Program-made: the position numbers and the translations under genes
In this document: piece by piece, positions 15,575-25,700 of the stretch
How positions within the stretch are numbered: the first letter of the stretch is position 1
How the letters are laid out: the number at the start of each line of letters is the position of its first letter
Source: Mucilaginibacter sp. PAMB04168
GTDB taxonomy: Bacteria; Bacteroidota; Bacteroidia; Sphingobacteriales; Sphingobacteriaceae
Assembly: GCF_039634365.2 (NCBI RefSeq)
Contig: NZ_CP155079.2
Location: forward strand, 5,270,001-5,334,000
Length of the DNA stretch: 64,000 bases
Direction of reading: 5' to 3'
Notes under the pieces: model-generated
The model's database searches: none
What the model saw: only the letters and a program-made list of their open reading frames with translations
Told to the model about the DNA's origin: nothing

Positions 15575-15671
15575 AATAAAACATAGTAATATGCAATACA
15601 AAGTACTATATTTTATTAGATTTTGTTTCGTTGCCCTTAAACCAATCTACTTACAAGCAAACTCAAATCAA

Positions 15672-16847
15672 TTATTTATCGGTTACACACCTAAATCCTA
15701 AGTGTTCCATTCCGCTATCTTCTGTACTTTTCATACGGCGCGCCACGCGGAAACCCGAACAATAACTGTTATTGCATAAAAATGAGCCGCCACGTATTAC
15801 GCGCTTAACAGCATACGGCTCTTGCGGATCAAAACTGTTTTGAGGTCCTTGCGGGTTTTCAGTGGGGCTTGTTCTGTAATAATCGGGGTGATAGAAATCG
15901 CTGCACCATTCCCACACGTTGCCAGCCATATCATATAAGCCATAGCCATTAGCCTTAAAAGTTTTTGCAGGAGATGCAAGGTAGTATTTGTCTTTCAGCG
16001 TATTCTTGTACGGAAAGTTACCCTCCCAAATATTGGCTTTAGCTATGCCCGCCGTAACGGGCTCGTTACCCCATGGATATACCTTGCCCGGCAAACCGCC
16101 CCTTGCGGCCCATTCCCACTCGGCTTCGGTAGGCAGGCGTTTGCCTGCCCAGCGGCAGTAAGCCTGCGCATCGAACCATGAAACCTGCGTTACGGGGTAA
16201 TTGCTACGACCTTTAATACTGCTGCCCGGCCCATGTGGGTGCCGCCAGTTTGCCCCCTTTTGCCAGGTCCACCATTGGCTGTAGTCGTTTAGATTAACTT
16301 CGTTCTTAGTGGGGTGAAATACCAGCGAGGCGGCAACCATTAAACTGTCGGGGGGCTCGGGAGTGCCGGGTGGCATCTGCTTCTTCAGCTCATTCCAGTC
16401 GGGCTTTTTTTCGGCAGTAGTGATGTAACCGGTAGCCTTTACAAACGCTTCAAACTCGGCGTTGGTTACTTCTGTTGCATCCATCCAAAAGCCGCCTACG
16501 GCTACCCGGTGCTTAGGGTACTCATCGGCCGAGGCCTCATTGTTGTCGCCTCCCATCTGATAGGTTCCGCCAGCAATCCAAACCATGCCGGTATGCGCTT
16601 TTAAGTCAGCTACTGATGTTAATGGCTTCGGCTGCTCCAACCGTGCGCCGGCAAACCGCGATGGTATATTAGATTCACAACACAGCGCTTTTTTCTTGTT
16701 TTTGGGCTCTTCCTGCTGTTTTGGTTGACTGGTAGATTTATTTTCGGGCTGACGGCAGGCTGCTATACTACAACCTATCAGCACACTCAAAGCTGCCTTT
16801 AAAAAAGATTTTAAACCCTTTTGCTTACAAACTATTCCTTCAAACAT
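15672..16847 (-). CDS. Formylglycine-generating enzyme family lipoprotein
   Basis: A 391-residue SUMF1-fold protein with a lipoprotein signal (lipobox IAAC, Cys31). The core begins GGTYQMGGDNN and contains FWMDATEVTN, PVTQVSWFDAQAYC, GKRLPTEAEWEWAARGG, GNVWEWCSD and the closing RVIRGGSFLC. Both copper-binding cysteines of true formylglycine-generating enzyme are present (Cys358 and Cys363, spacing CxxxxC), which most SUMF1 relatives lack. Such enzymes oxidise a cysteine in sulfatases to formylglycine. No sulfatase gene is in the window. It follows the glycerophosphodiesterase and has its own -7 box at 16875-16882. Confidence 0.85.
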   Translation of the reverse strand: MFEGIVCKQKGLKSFLKAALSVLIGCSIAACRQPENKSTSQPKQQEEPKNKKKALCCESNIPSRFAGARLEQPKPLTSVADLKAHTGMVWIAGGTYQMGGDNNEASADEYPKHRVAVGGFWMDATEVTNAEFEAFVKATGYITTAEKKPDWNELKKQMPPGTPEPPDSLMVAASLVFHPTKNEVNLNDYSQWWTWQKGANWRHPHGPGSSIKGRSNYPVTQVSWFDAQAYCRWAGKRLPTEAEWEWAARGGLPGKVYPWGNEPVTAGIAKANIWEGNFPYKNTLKDKYYLASPAKTFKANGYGLYDMAGNVWEWCSDFYHPDYYRTSPTENPQGPQNSFDPQEPYAVKRVIRGGSFLCNNSYCSGFRVARRMKSTEDSGMEHLGFRCVTDK

Positions 16848-16874
16848 TTTCCTTTAGCAATGTGTCATTTTGCA

Positions 16875-16882
16875 CAAAGCTA
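16875..16882 (-). promoter_or_regulatory. Putative -7 box for the FGE-like gene
   Basis: TAGCTTTG on the minus strand is an exact TAnnTTTG match 27 bp upstream of the start codon at 16847, suggesting that this gene can be transcribed apart from the cluster upstream. Confidence 0.4.
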
Positions 16883-16967
16883 AGCTACCTATTTACAGGA
16901 GCGTTTTCAAACAATATTAGCGCTGCATCACTGCGGTAGTCTTGATAGCAGGTTGATATATGAGCAG

Positions 16968-17864
16968 CTACTTTACCAATAAGTTTGGATAGTCAGAAAT
17001 AATGCCGTCGACACCCAGGGCTTTCAATGCTGCAATTTCTTCCAGCGTATTCACTGTCCAGGGAATAACCTTAATACCTTTTTGATGGCAGGTTTTAACC
17101 ATATCGGCCGTTACCAGTTTATAGTTAGGACTGTAAATGTAGGGCGTAAAGCCGATATCGGTTAAATTAGATTCAAGTGTATTTTTATTTTCGACAAGAA
17201 AAGATGTTTTTACCTGCGGATATTTTTGATGCAGCACCTGTATGGTACGCTTATCAAACGACTGAATAACTATGTAAGGCGTAATCTTTTTCTTTTCAAT
17301 TACTTCCATTAGTAACTGCACAAATTTTTCCGGGTCGGGGTTATAAATGCCATCACCTTCCGGCTTGCTTTTGGTTTCAATGTTATAGAAAACCTGTGGT
17401 TTGCCGGCTTTTTTAATTTTTGCCTGCACGCTGTCAATCACATCAGCCAGCAATGGGATATGCGCTTTAAGCTTTTGTTGCTGCGGAAACTTATCATAAG
17501 GCTTTGAACCTACATCGAACCGGGCTATATCCGCATATTTCATTCGGTACAAGGCGTACTTGTGCGCATCTGCCTTGGTTATCTCTTTCCCGTCTTCCGT
17601 TAAGGCAAAGAGGGGGTTAAACGCGTCATCATGCGATAAAACCACTTTACCGTCAGCAGTAATATGCGCATCCATTTCCAGTGTGGTTACACCCAGGGCA
17701 ACCGCGTTGAGCATGGCCGGTATCGTATTTTCAGGCTGCAAACCACGACCTCCCCGGTGTGCCTCGGTATCAAATACCGGAAAAGCAGGAGCGGCTTTTT
17801 GTGCGTTGGAGCTATGTGCTGCCAGCATCAGGGCAATTATAGCAAAGCTCATTACTGCCTTCAT
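16968..17864 (-). CDS. Glycerophosphodiester phosphodiesterase, secreted
   Basis: A 298-residue GDPD-family enzyme with a signal peptide ending at SNAQ. Motifs: HRGGRGLQPENT (catalytic His and metal-binding Glu), LEMDAHITADGKVVLSHDD (acid ligands and second His), and a TIM-barrel end with VIPWTVNTLEE and GVDGIISDYP. The family splits glycerophosphodiesters into glycerol-3-phosphate and an alcohol in the periplasm. I start at ATG 17864; the longer frame runs into the palindromic element. It follows the phosphoesterase and SusCD genes and fits a phosphate-ester utilisation locus. Confidence 0.92.
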   Translation of the reverse strand: MKAVMSFAIIALMLAAHSSNAQKAAPAFPVFDTEAHRGGRGLQPENTIPAMLNAVALGVTTLEMDAHITADGKVVLSHDDAFNPLFALTEDGKEITKADAHKYALYRMKYADIARFDVGSKPYDKFPQQQKLKAHIPLLADVIDSVQAKIKKAGKPQVFYNIETKSKPEGDGIYNPDPEKFVQLLMEVIEKKKITPYIVIQSFDKRTIQVLHQKYPQVKTSFLVENKNTLESNLTDIGFTPYIYSPNYKLVTADMVKTCHQKGIKVIPWTVNTLEEIAALKALGVDGIISDYPNLLVK

Positions 17865-17890
17865 AAAATTCAAATAAGTATTAATAAGGT

Positions 17891-17970
17891 TGTCATCCCG
17901 AACGAAAGTGAGGTATTTATGCGCTGTTATAGTACAGCGCATAAATACCTCGCTTCAGCCCCGAATGAAA
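17891..17970. repeat. Palindromic intergenic element, copy 3 (strong hairpin)
   Basis: Begins TGTCATCCCGAACGAAAGTG and contains a perfect 18-bp inverted repeat (17910-17927 against 17934-17951) around a 6-nt loop. It lies between two minus-strand genes of the same cluster and could weaken read-through or shape the mRNA end. Confidence 0.7.
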
Positions 17971-18000
17971 TTAATATTTAAGAAACATTTTTAGTCTTTT

Positions 18001-19395
18001 TTACGATTCCATTTCGCGCTCGTACTTGTTGCCAAAGCGGTCGGTAGCTACCACCTTTACTTTTTTAGCATCCTTGCCCAACTGCATTACAAACAAGTGG
18101 TCGGTTTGCCGTGGCTCAGGGAAATGACGGCCGGCGGGTAACATATCGCCCTGGTAAAGCTTTGTGGCAACCGGATCAAGCCCTTGCTGATTTTTCAGCA
18201 CACCTTTGTACTGGCCGTCAATGTAATACTCTATTTTCCATTGCGGATCCCAGTTATAAACATTAGCGGTTAGCTTTTTCTGCTCGTCTATATAAAGCGA
18301 TAACTGGTTCGATTTATCGGTATCCATCGCTTTGTAATACCACTTCATGTCATTTCCCTCAACATTGTAAACGGCGTAACCACGCGGGGTGCCATCTTCG
18401 CAAACAGGCCCGGTCCACCAGGCGCCACATACAGTACCATGGTTGTGCTCATAAATATTGCCATCAATATTATTGGCATTGTAATGCGTGTGACCCGACA
18501 TGATATGCACATTCTTGAATGGTCTTAACAGCTTGTACAATTCCTGGTTGTTTTTCACCTGGTTATACACCGGTATGTGCAGGCAAATGATCAGCAAATC
18601 ATCCTTTTTTACATACTTTAAATCTTTAGCCAGCCAGTTTAACTGCTGCTCGGTTATGTAACCGTCGTACTCACGCTCGTTACCCAGGTAACGCACGTCA
18701 TCCAGCATTACATAATGCGCCCGACCGCGATTGAAGGAGTAATAGGTAGGGCCGTACATTTTCTTAAAAGTCTGATCAGATGTTTCATCGCCACCCAAAC
18801 GGTAATCCATATCATGGTTGCCCAGGCCCTGAAAGAACGGTACACCTATCTGCCCTATGGCTTTATTGTAATCGGCAAACAACTCATGGTTATCCCACAC
18901 CAAATCGCCTACGCCTATACCGTGTACCAGCTCGCCGCTCAGGCTTTCAACTGTTTTACGTGTATCAGGAACCGATTGCGCCATCATTTGGGCAACGTCT
19001 TTTTTGTTTTTTACCTGTGGGTCGGCCCATACGATGAAGGTGTGCTTACTATCATTCTTTTTAAGGGGCACAAGCGTAAAGTCCATGCTGCCACCATCGG
19101 CTATGCGGTGGTAATGGCGGGCAATATAATGCTCGTGCGGAAACTCATATCCTGAGGGTATGCTGATAAACACAAATTCGGCCTTTGCATCGGTAGCAAG
19201 CTGGTAAGTACCATCGGCCGCCGTAGGTACAATGTTAAACCCGTCTGATACAAGCACGTTAGCCAGCGGCTTGCCTGCGGCAGTTACCTTACCGGTTATA
19301 GCTGCACTTTTGCCAAAGCCGAAAGTGTTTCTGAATTTTAGTGTTAACGCGCCGGTTAAAATCAGCGATCGTTGTATAAATAGTCTGCGGTTCAT
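18001..19395 (-). CDS. Calcineurin-like phosphoesterase, secreted
   Basis: A 464-residue metallophosphoesterase with a signal sequence (twin-Arg-like NRRLFIQR). An N-terminal immunoglobulin-like domain (about 33-112) precedes the catalytic domain with WADPQ, GDLVWDN, GNHDMD, HIPVY and SGHTHYN, the five metal-site motifs, and a C-terminal beta domain (about 345-464). Enzymes of this three-domain type are common in Bacteroidota; the exact phosphate ester is unknown. It follows the DUF5689 lipoprotein after 108 bp and precedes the glycerophosphodiesterase, so it likely processes substrates captured by the SusCD pair. Confidence 0.92.
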   Translation of the reverse strand: MNRRLFIQRSLILTGALTLKFRNTFGFGKSAAITGKVTAAGKPLANVLVSDGFNIVPTAADGTYQLATDAKAEFVFISIPSGYEFPHEHYIARHYHRIADGGSMDFTLVPLKKNDSKHTFIVWADPQVKNKKDVAQMMAQSVPDTRKTVESLSGELVHGIGVGDLVWDNHELFADYNKAIGQIGVPFFQGLGNHDMDYRLGGDETSDQTFKKMYGPTYYSFNRGRAHYVMLDDVRYLGNEREYDGYITEQQLNWLAKDLKYVKKDDLLIICLHIPVYNQVKNNQELYKLLRPFKNVHIMSGHTHYNANNIDGNIYEHNHGTVCGAWWTGPVCEDGTPRGYAVYNVEGNDMKWYYKAMDTDKSNQLSLYIDEQKKLTANVYNWDPQWKIEYYIDGQYKGVLKNQQGLDPVATKLYQGDMLPAGRHFPEPRQTDHLFVMQLGKDAKKVKVVATDRFGNKYEREMES

Positions 19396-19455
19396 TTTAT
19401 TTTTTTATAGTCCGGATTAATAAGGTTCCAGCGTCCAAATTTATCTATAATGCTA

Positions 19456-19486
19456 TAGCCACACATGCTCATATCATGTGCGGCTA
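19456..19486. repeat. Hairpin in the gap between the DUF5689 and phosphoesterase genes
   Basis: A 12-bp stem with one mismatch (19456-19467 against 19475-19486) and a 7-nt loop. No U-run follows in the minus direction, so it is not a standard terminator; it may be an mRNA processing or stability element within the operon. Confidence 0.4.
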
Positions 19487-19503
19487 CAAGGGGGTCAATT
19501 TAA

Positions 19504-21108
19504 TTAATCTTTCAAACCGGTAGGTGCAACGCCCGGCTTATCGGCAGTTGCCACCGGAAACTCTGCTTCTATTTCGTTAATTGATGATGTTTTGGTTAAC
19601 TGAATGATAGATTGTGTACGGGCCTTTACCCACCTGCCTAAGCGTGTATTATAAGTACCGCCCAGTTTATAATAAAAGCCCTGATCGGAAGGAGTGGTGT
19701 AGGTGAGGGCGGTTGTGTTTGTACCCTGCCTGTAATACGGCTGTGATTGTAAGGTAATTGGATTAACCACATCATAAAAATCGGTGTTGGTTATTTTATA
19801 GCCTAGCGCCGGAGGGCCGGCTGAGAACAGGTTACCGCCGGTACTCACAAACATCACATCGATAGGTTCACTATCTTTAGTTACCGCTGTACCATTAAAT
19901 ACAGCCATACCAAATGCGTTACCACTGTTGGCAAAAAATCCGGTATTACGTATGCCGAAACCATCACCATCGGTAGTGGTATAGTTAAACGACCTTATCC
20001 AGTTAGATGAGGCCATGCTGGTTGAAGATGATCCGTTTATCATTTTACCAGCCCCGCCTACATAAAAGAACGTACCTTTTTTGGCCGTGCCTTGTGTTAA
20101 ATTAAACTTAAAGGTACGGAATGTTGTAGCTGCTGTTGAACCGACTGCAACAGAGCCACCACCCGTAGCCCAGCCGTTTGCCGGGAAGCCGCCTGGTGTA
20201 GAGCCGCCTGCATTGTTAGTAACGACTACTGAAAACGGTGTTACCGCAAAATCGATATCGCGTGTGGCCAACAACTGTATATACTCATAATTTCCGTCGC
20301 CGCCCGATACGTCGTTGATGAAACCGCTGATAACAATTGGCGTAAGTGATATCGTAGAACTAAGCAGTTGCGAATCCTCCGCTTTGCGCATCCTGATTTG
20401 AGGCGTTAACTTACCATCGGCACTGGTAGTATTATACACAATGCCGTAGAAGTTAGCACTAACCGGCAGAACGTTGTTGGCAAATGCAGCGCCGGGTTCG
20501 GTATGCAGGGTAATGTTATCAAAACCGTCATTTACAAATTTGTTGCCGGCAAACTTATCACTAGGCGTTGGTATAGGGTCAAAACCACCTTTTACAATGG
20601 TCACTAAGGTACTTTCGTACTTAAGCGGATCGGCAAGAATGGCGCTGCTATTAACCCGGTTAGGAGCTATGGGCTTACCGCTCGCTATTTTATTGATTGC
20701 GCTTAGCGGAATATTTTTGATTTGTAATATGTTATCGGCCCTGGTTAATGTACCGCCGGTTACGGTTACAACTACCGAATCGCCCGATACAAATTTTGTA
20801 GCATCGGCACCAATTGGTATGGCAATACCCCTTAGTTGCGAAAGGCGGCGTCTATCTTGCAATATCAAAAATCCGGGAGGCAAATTACCTTGTGCATAAT
20901 CGGAGATTACCACTCCTGTAATTTTATCGCATCCATACATGTTTTCTTTAGCTAAAGTTACGTCCGTGCCGCTGTATAGTTCGCGTAAATCGTATAAGGA
21001 TATGTATGGGCTAACGGTAATCGGTATATAATCGCTTTCGCGCTTACAACCCATCCAAACGGCACCTATCACCAAAAGTGCAGTAATATAAAGTATTGTC
21101 TTTTTCAT
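19504..21108 (-). CDS. DUF5689-type surface lipoprotein of the Sus-like locus
   Basis: A 534-residue protein with a lipoprotein signal (lipobox VWMGC, Cys21). The N-terminal half (about 36-250), from ISLYDLRELYSG through GVVISDYAQGNLPPGFLILQD, matches the DUF5689 layout, an OB-like region seen in lipoproteins next to SusD. The C-terminal half (about 255-534) begins IVISGFINDVSGGDGNYEY, like lamin-tail or similar beta-sandwich domains. It lies 19 bp after susD and is surely co-transcribed. It probably binds ligand at the cell surface. Confidence 0.8.
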   Translation of the reverse strand: MKKTILYITALLVIGAVWMGCKRESDYIPITVSPYISLYDLRELYSGTDVTLAKENMYGCDKITGVVISDYAQGNLPPGFLILQDRRRLSQLRGIAIPIGADATKFVSGDSVVVTVTGGTLTRADNILQIKNIPLSAINKIASGKPIAPNRVNSSAILADPLKYESTLVTIVKGGFDPIPTPSDKFAGNKFVNDGFDNITLHTEPGAAFANNVLPVSANFYGIVYNTTSADGKLTPQIRMRKAEDSQLLSSTISLTPIVISGFINDVSGGDGNYEYIQLLATRDIDFAVTPFSVVVTNNAGGSTPGGFPANGWATGGGSVAVGSTAATTFRTFKFNLTQGTAKKGTFFYVGGAGKMINGSSSTSMASSNWIRSFNYTTTDGDGFGIRNTGFFANSGNAFGMAVFNGTAVTKDSEPIDVMFVSTGGNLFSAGPPALGYKITNTDFYDVVNPITLQSQPYYRQGTNTTALTYTTPSDQGFYYKLGGTYNTRLGRWVKARTQSIIQLTKTSSINEIEAEFPVATADKPGVAPTGLKD

Positions 21109-21127
21109 ATTAAATCGTGTGATATAA

Positions 21128-22696
21128 TTATGGTTTTTGCCACCAAACTAATGTGTTAATATCATCAGCGCCTTGCGATGCTACCGCATTGGCATAGCTT
21201 GTAGGGTTTGTTGATTGAGAAGCCAAAGGATAATTTAGCCTTGCAGGCATTCTGCCGCCATTAGCCAAACCCGTACCTTTTGGAAGAAAAGGATGGCCCG
21301 TTCTGCGATACTCAAACCATTGTTGAAAATCGACCAGAAACATGGCGTAATATTTCTGCAGCTGAATTAACTCCATTTTGCTGGGTGTGCCCGGTGTAGT
21401 GGTATTCAGCGGCAAGCTGTTATCCCAATCAATATCAGCTTTGGTTATATAATCGATTAAAGCAGGGTCTGAAGCTGTTTTGAAAAAGTTAGGCAACCAG
21501 TAATTTAATCCATCACCAATACCTTTAATATAATATGCTTCGCCCGTTCCACTAATCCAGCCTTTAGCAGCAGCCTCGGCTAAAATGAAATCAACCTCGG
21601 CACAGTTCATGATGATGCCAGTATATGGGTCAGTTTGCAAAGTAACAGCCGCGCTTTGTGCGTCAGAATAAAAATAAGCCTGCTTTGTTAATCCCAAACC
21701 AATATCATAACCACTTGGTACACCAACTAAACCATTTGGGCCATTTGCAATGCCAAACCTATTGTAACCATTAGTGCCATACGTAGCGGTAGTAATACGC
21801 GGATCAACCCAGTTGGTGAGGTTTCCTAAAAAGAAACTGGTGATAGCCGGCGTTCTGAAGTCAACCGGCCGCACGTTAATCATCAATGGCGAAGAATATA
21901 CTGCAGTACTACTGTTAGTTCCATTCCACAAAATTTTTGCGGTGTGGGTGTTATCCTCCATAATAGGATAGTTTCCCTTATTGGTTTCGGCAATCTCCTT
22001 AATTTTGGCAATTACCTGTGAGCTGACTTCTGCCTTGCCTGAAACACGAAGCAGCAACCGCAGGTACAACGAATTCCCAAACCTGCGCCATTTGCTAACA
22101 TCGCCCTGGTATACCGGATCGCCTGTTTTGATAATTTCCTTTCCTTCGGCCAACAGCTTGTTAGCCTCTTCCAGCTTGTTAAACAAATCAAGATAGATGT
22201 CTTTTTGCTTATCGTACACCGGTTGTAAACTGCCTTCTTTGCCCTGATTAGCTTGTGAGTAAGGCACATCGCCGTAAACATCAGTTAGCAATTGAAAAAC
22301 CCAGGCCTGGGTAATTAACGAAATGCCTTTGTATGATGAATTTTCTGAGCCGGGTTGACTGGCAATCGTATATATATCGCGCAGGTTGGTCAATTCCGGA
22401 TACCAGGCGTTCCAGGTGTAATCTGCCCAGTTACGTCTTACATCATACCTAAAAACTCTGCCCTCCGAATCACTTACATCTACCGTAACCTGCATTAACT
22501 CGTTGTTAAAGCCTCGGTTACGCACCATATTAGCCTGTAAAATATTCACTAGCGCCGGCGCTAATAACTGGTTTGCTGTGGTACTTGTTTTACCTATTGG
22601 GTCGGTATTTACTTCATTAAAATCTTTTGTACAAGAAGCTAAAGCAGTAACGGCCGACAGTAATATATAGCTGGTTATTTTCTTTAACGATTTCAT
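21128..22696 (-). CDS. SusD/RagB family surface lipoprotein (SusD-like_2)
   Basis: A 522-residue protein with a lipoprotein signal (lipobox ALASC, Cys22). The opening NEVNTDPIGKTSTTANQLLAPAL and the RRNWADYTWNAWYPELTNLRDIY stretch are typical of the SusD-like_2 branch. These proteins sit on the outer surface as a lid over the SusC barrel and help capture ligand. The gene starts 10 bp after the susC stop. This branch often appears in loci that do not target glycans. Confidence 0.92.
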   Translation of the reverse strand: MKSLKKITSYILLSAVTALASCTKDFNEVNTDPIGKTSTTANQLLAPALVNILQANMVRNRGFNNELMQVTVDVSDSEGRVFRYDVRRNWADYTWNAWYPELTNLRDIYTIASQPGSENSSYKGISLITQAWVFQLLTDVYGDVPYSQANQGKEGSLQPVYDKQKDIYLDLFNKLEEANKLLAEGKEIIKTGDPVYQGDVSKWRRFGNSLYLRLLLRVSGKAEVSSQVIAKIKEIAETNKGNYPIMEDNTHTAKILWNGTNSSTAVYSSPLMINVRPVDFRTPAITSFFLGNLTNWVDPRITTATYGTNGYNRFGIANGPNGLVGVPSGYDIGLGLTKQAYFYSDAQSAAVTLQTDPYTGIIMNCAEVDFILAEAAAKGWISGTGEAYYIKGIGDGLNYWLPNFFKTASDPALIDYITKADIDWDNSLPLNTTTPGTPSKMELIQLQKYYAMFLVDFQQWFEYRRTGHPFLPKGTGLANGGRMPARLNYPLASQSTNPTSYANAVASQGADDINTLVWWQKP

Positions 22697-22706
22697 AATT
22701 CCTATT

Positions 22707-25700
22707 TTATATCCCTACAACTAAACGAAATCCATAACTTCTGGTGGATGGTAACTGACCTGTTTCAAATCCCTGAACAATATCGGTACCTGATAGTGTA
22801 CCAAACTCAGGATCAAACGCCGGCCAAGGCGACCAGATGAACAGGTTACGTCCGTATATACCTAAACTCAGTTTATTAACACCAATCTTCCTTACTAACT
22901 TGGTGTCGAAGTTGTAAGACAGGTTGGCTTCTCTAAATTTTAAATAATCAGTTTTGAATATGCTCCCTTCTGCCTGATCTGAGCCATATAACGAGTTATA
23001 AAAAGATTCTACGTTAGAGGCTATTACATCGTTAGGACGGTAAGTTCCATCCGGGTTTTGTACTACACCGTCACCAATAATGCCGTTGTAACGTCCGGGT
23101 ACGGTAATTTTTAGCTTACCCAACGCTGCCATCCTGGAAAAGGTGAGTGAATGTGCTACTGCACCCAATTGTGCATCAAACAACCCAGACAAACTGAAGC
23201 GCTGATAAGTAACCGTAGTACCAAAGCTGAATCTGAACTTAGGCATGGTATTGCCCAGGTAAACAAGCGCATCACCTGCCTTGGCATTTCCAGAAACCGC
23301 ATCATAAAGAATTTGACCATCAGGAGCACGCACAATATCTCTTCCGTATAAGTCGCCCATGCTGCCGCCAACGCTGGCTACAATAGCTGCGCCGCCCAAA
23401 GGACCTGTTCTGAGCACAACAGAACTATCTGCCAGTTCCATTATTTTATTGCGATTGGCGGTGAACGTACCGGTAAGCTGCCAAGAGAACTTCTTGGTTT
23501 GTATAGGTGTGCCGCTCAAAGAAATTTCGATACCTCTGTTCTGAACATTACCTACGTTAAATACGGCTACGTTATAACCAGTTGAACGGTCTACAACCCT
23601 GTTTAAGATTTGATTTTTGGTATTGCCTTTGTAGACTGCTAAATCGAAATTCAACCGGTTATTAAATAAATGTATCTCGGTACCTAACTCTGTTGTAGTC
23701 GTTTTTAAGGGCTTTAAGTTTGGATTGGGCAACACACCTGGATTAGTCATCGCACTATCCGGATAAATGCCGTTAGAAGCAAGCGTGTAATTATACGATG
23801 TACGGTAAGGAACGGTACTACCACTACCCACCTGAGCTAAAGATGCTCTTAATTTTAAATAGTTAATGAATTTAGGTAAGTGCCAAAAATCTGAAGCAAT
23901 AAACGAGGCACTTGCCGATGGATAGAAGAAGCCCACATTATTTGTTCTTAACGGCGTAGCCAAGGTACTGCTCCAATCCTGACGGGCTGTTAAATCCAGA
24001 TACAGATAGCTTTTCAGGCTAAAAGACACCAGGCCGTAAAAACTGTTAAGGCGGTAACGTGCGGTATCCGGAACCGAAATTAAAGGATTAGCATTATTAT
24101 CTAATCTATATTCTCCCGGAATTACCAAACCATCAGCCCTGAGCTCAGATTTCTTATATTCATTACGCAACTGGCTACCACCAATCGACGCATTCATTTG
24201 GACAGATCTTGATATCTTTTTGTTGTATCTCAACAAGAAATCGGCATTGATTTCATACGATTTAATGTCCTGCACACGGTAAGAGCCTTGGGCAAACTTG
24301 TTACCTGCAGCATCCCAGGGGCGCAGTGTTTCGCGCACATCTTTATTGTAATCTATTGAACCACGTAACATCAAGCTCAATTCATTGGTTAGCTTGTAGG
24401 TGGCCTGTAAGTTTCCGATAACACCGTTTCTGCCTTGTTTATTGATGTATTGCTCCGAAATGGCGTAAGGACCTTCAGGGTTAGTTGTGGTAATGTTCAC
24501 AAACTTTCGGCCCTCTTGTCCGGTTGCCCAGTAATTCCTGTACCAATCGGTATTAACGTTGGGTTGAGCAAACATGAACCAGTACATTAACGACTGGTTG
24601 CCATAACCGGTAGCTGGCAGGTTATCACTATTGCGGTTGTTGTAAATAGCTTTAAGCTGAATATTTAATCTCTTGGTAACTTCACTGTTTGCCGAGAACG
24701 AAATATTAGTACGATTTAAACCAGTATTTGGCACAATCCAGTTATCGTTTCCATGGCTGGCAGAAAACCGCATACCTACCTTTTTCGAGCCACCATCTAT
24801 GGTTATAGAGTTTAACGTTTCAAATCCTGTTTTAAAAAATGATTTAATCGGATCTTCGTAAGCTACCCATGGCGTTCTGGTCAGGCCTCTTGCTTGAGTT
24901 TCCGGATCATATTGAAAATAACTTCGTCCGCCAGTAAAGGGTGCCCCCCAGGTTGAACTGGTGCCACTTGTACTGCCACCATCATTAGTATCTCCATAAG
25001 AGTAATAATTTACACCACCTAATCCTGATCCAAAATCACTTTGCCTGTCGGGGCTTTTGTTAACCGACTCCCAGGTGTTGGCAGAAGTAAGGGTGATATT
25101 CAGTTTTCTCTTTGCTTTAGCCGATTTGGTGGTGATGATGATGGCACCATTTGCACCCCGTTGGCCATAAAGCGCGGATGCGCCAGGGCCTTTTAACACG
25201 GTTACGCTTTCAATATCCTCAGGATTTAAGTCGTTCAAAGCAGAACCGAAGTCGGGAGGCATGATATCACCAGAGGTACCATATACACCGCCCGATGATG
25301 CAGCTGTTCTTCGTGAAGAGCTACTTGCCACTACACCGTCAATCACAATAAGCGCCTCATTATCTCCGGTAAGGTTATTCTCTCCCCGTAAAATAATTTT
25401 GTTCGATCCGGCAGGGCCGCTGTTTCTTACCAAGTTCAAGCCAGCTACTTTTCCCGATAATGCATCTGTCCAGTTACTGGCCGGAGCGTTTGTAAATGCG
25501 CTGCTGTCTACCTGCGAAGCTGAGTAACCTAACGCCCTTTTATCTCTTCTGATGCCCAGTGCGGTAACAACAACCTCGTTTAACTCGCTTGAGCCACGCT
25601 TAAGGCGCACAGTAAGCTTCTGCTGGTTATTGTTTAATGTAAACTTTTGCGTTGTGTAGCCTACATAACCAATATTTATTTCGGTACCTACCGGCACCCT

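Noticed and set aside
19456..19486. Hairpin as a transcription terminator
   Set aside because: No U-run follows on the transcribed strand, so I list it only as a hairpin.
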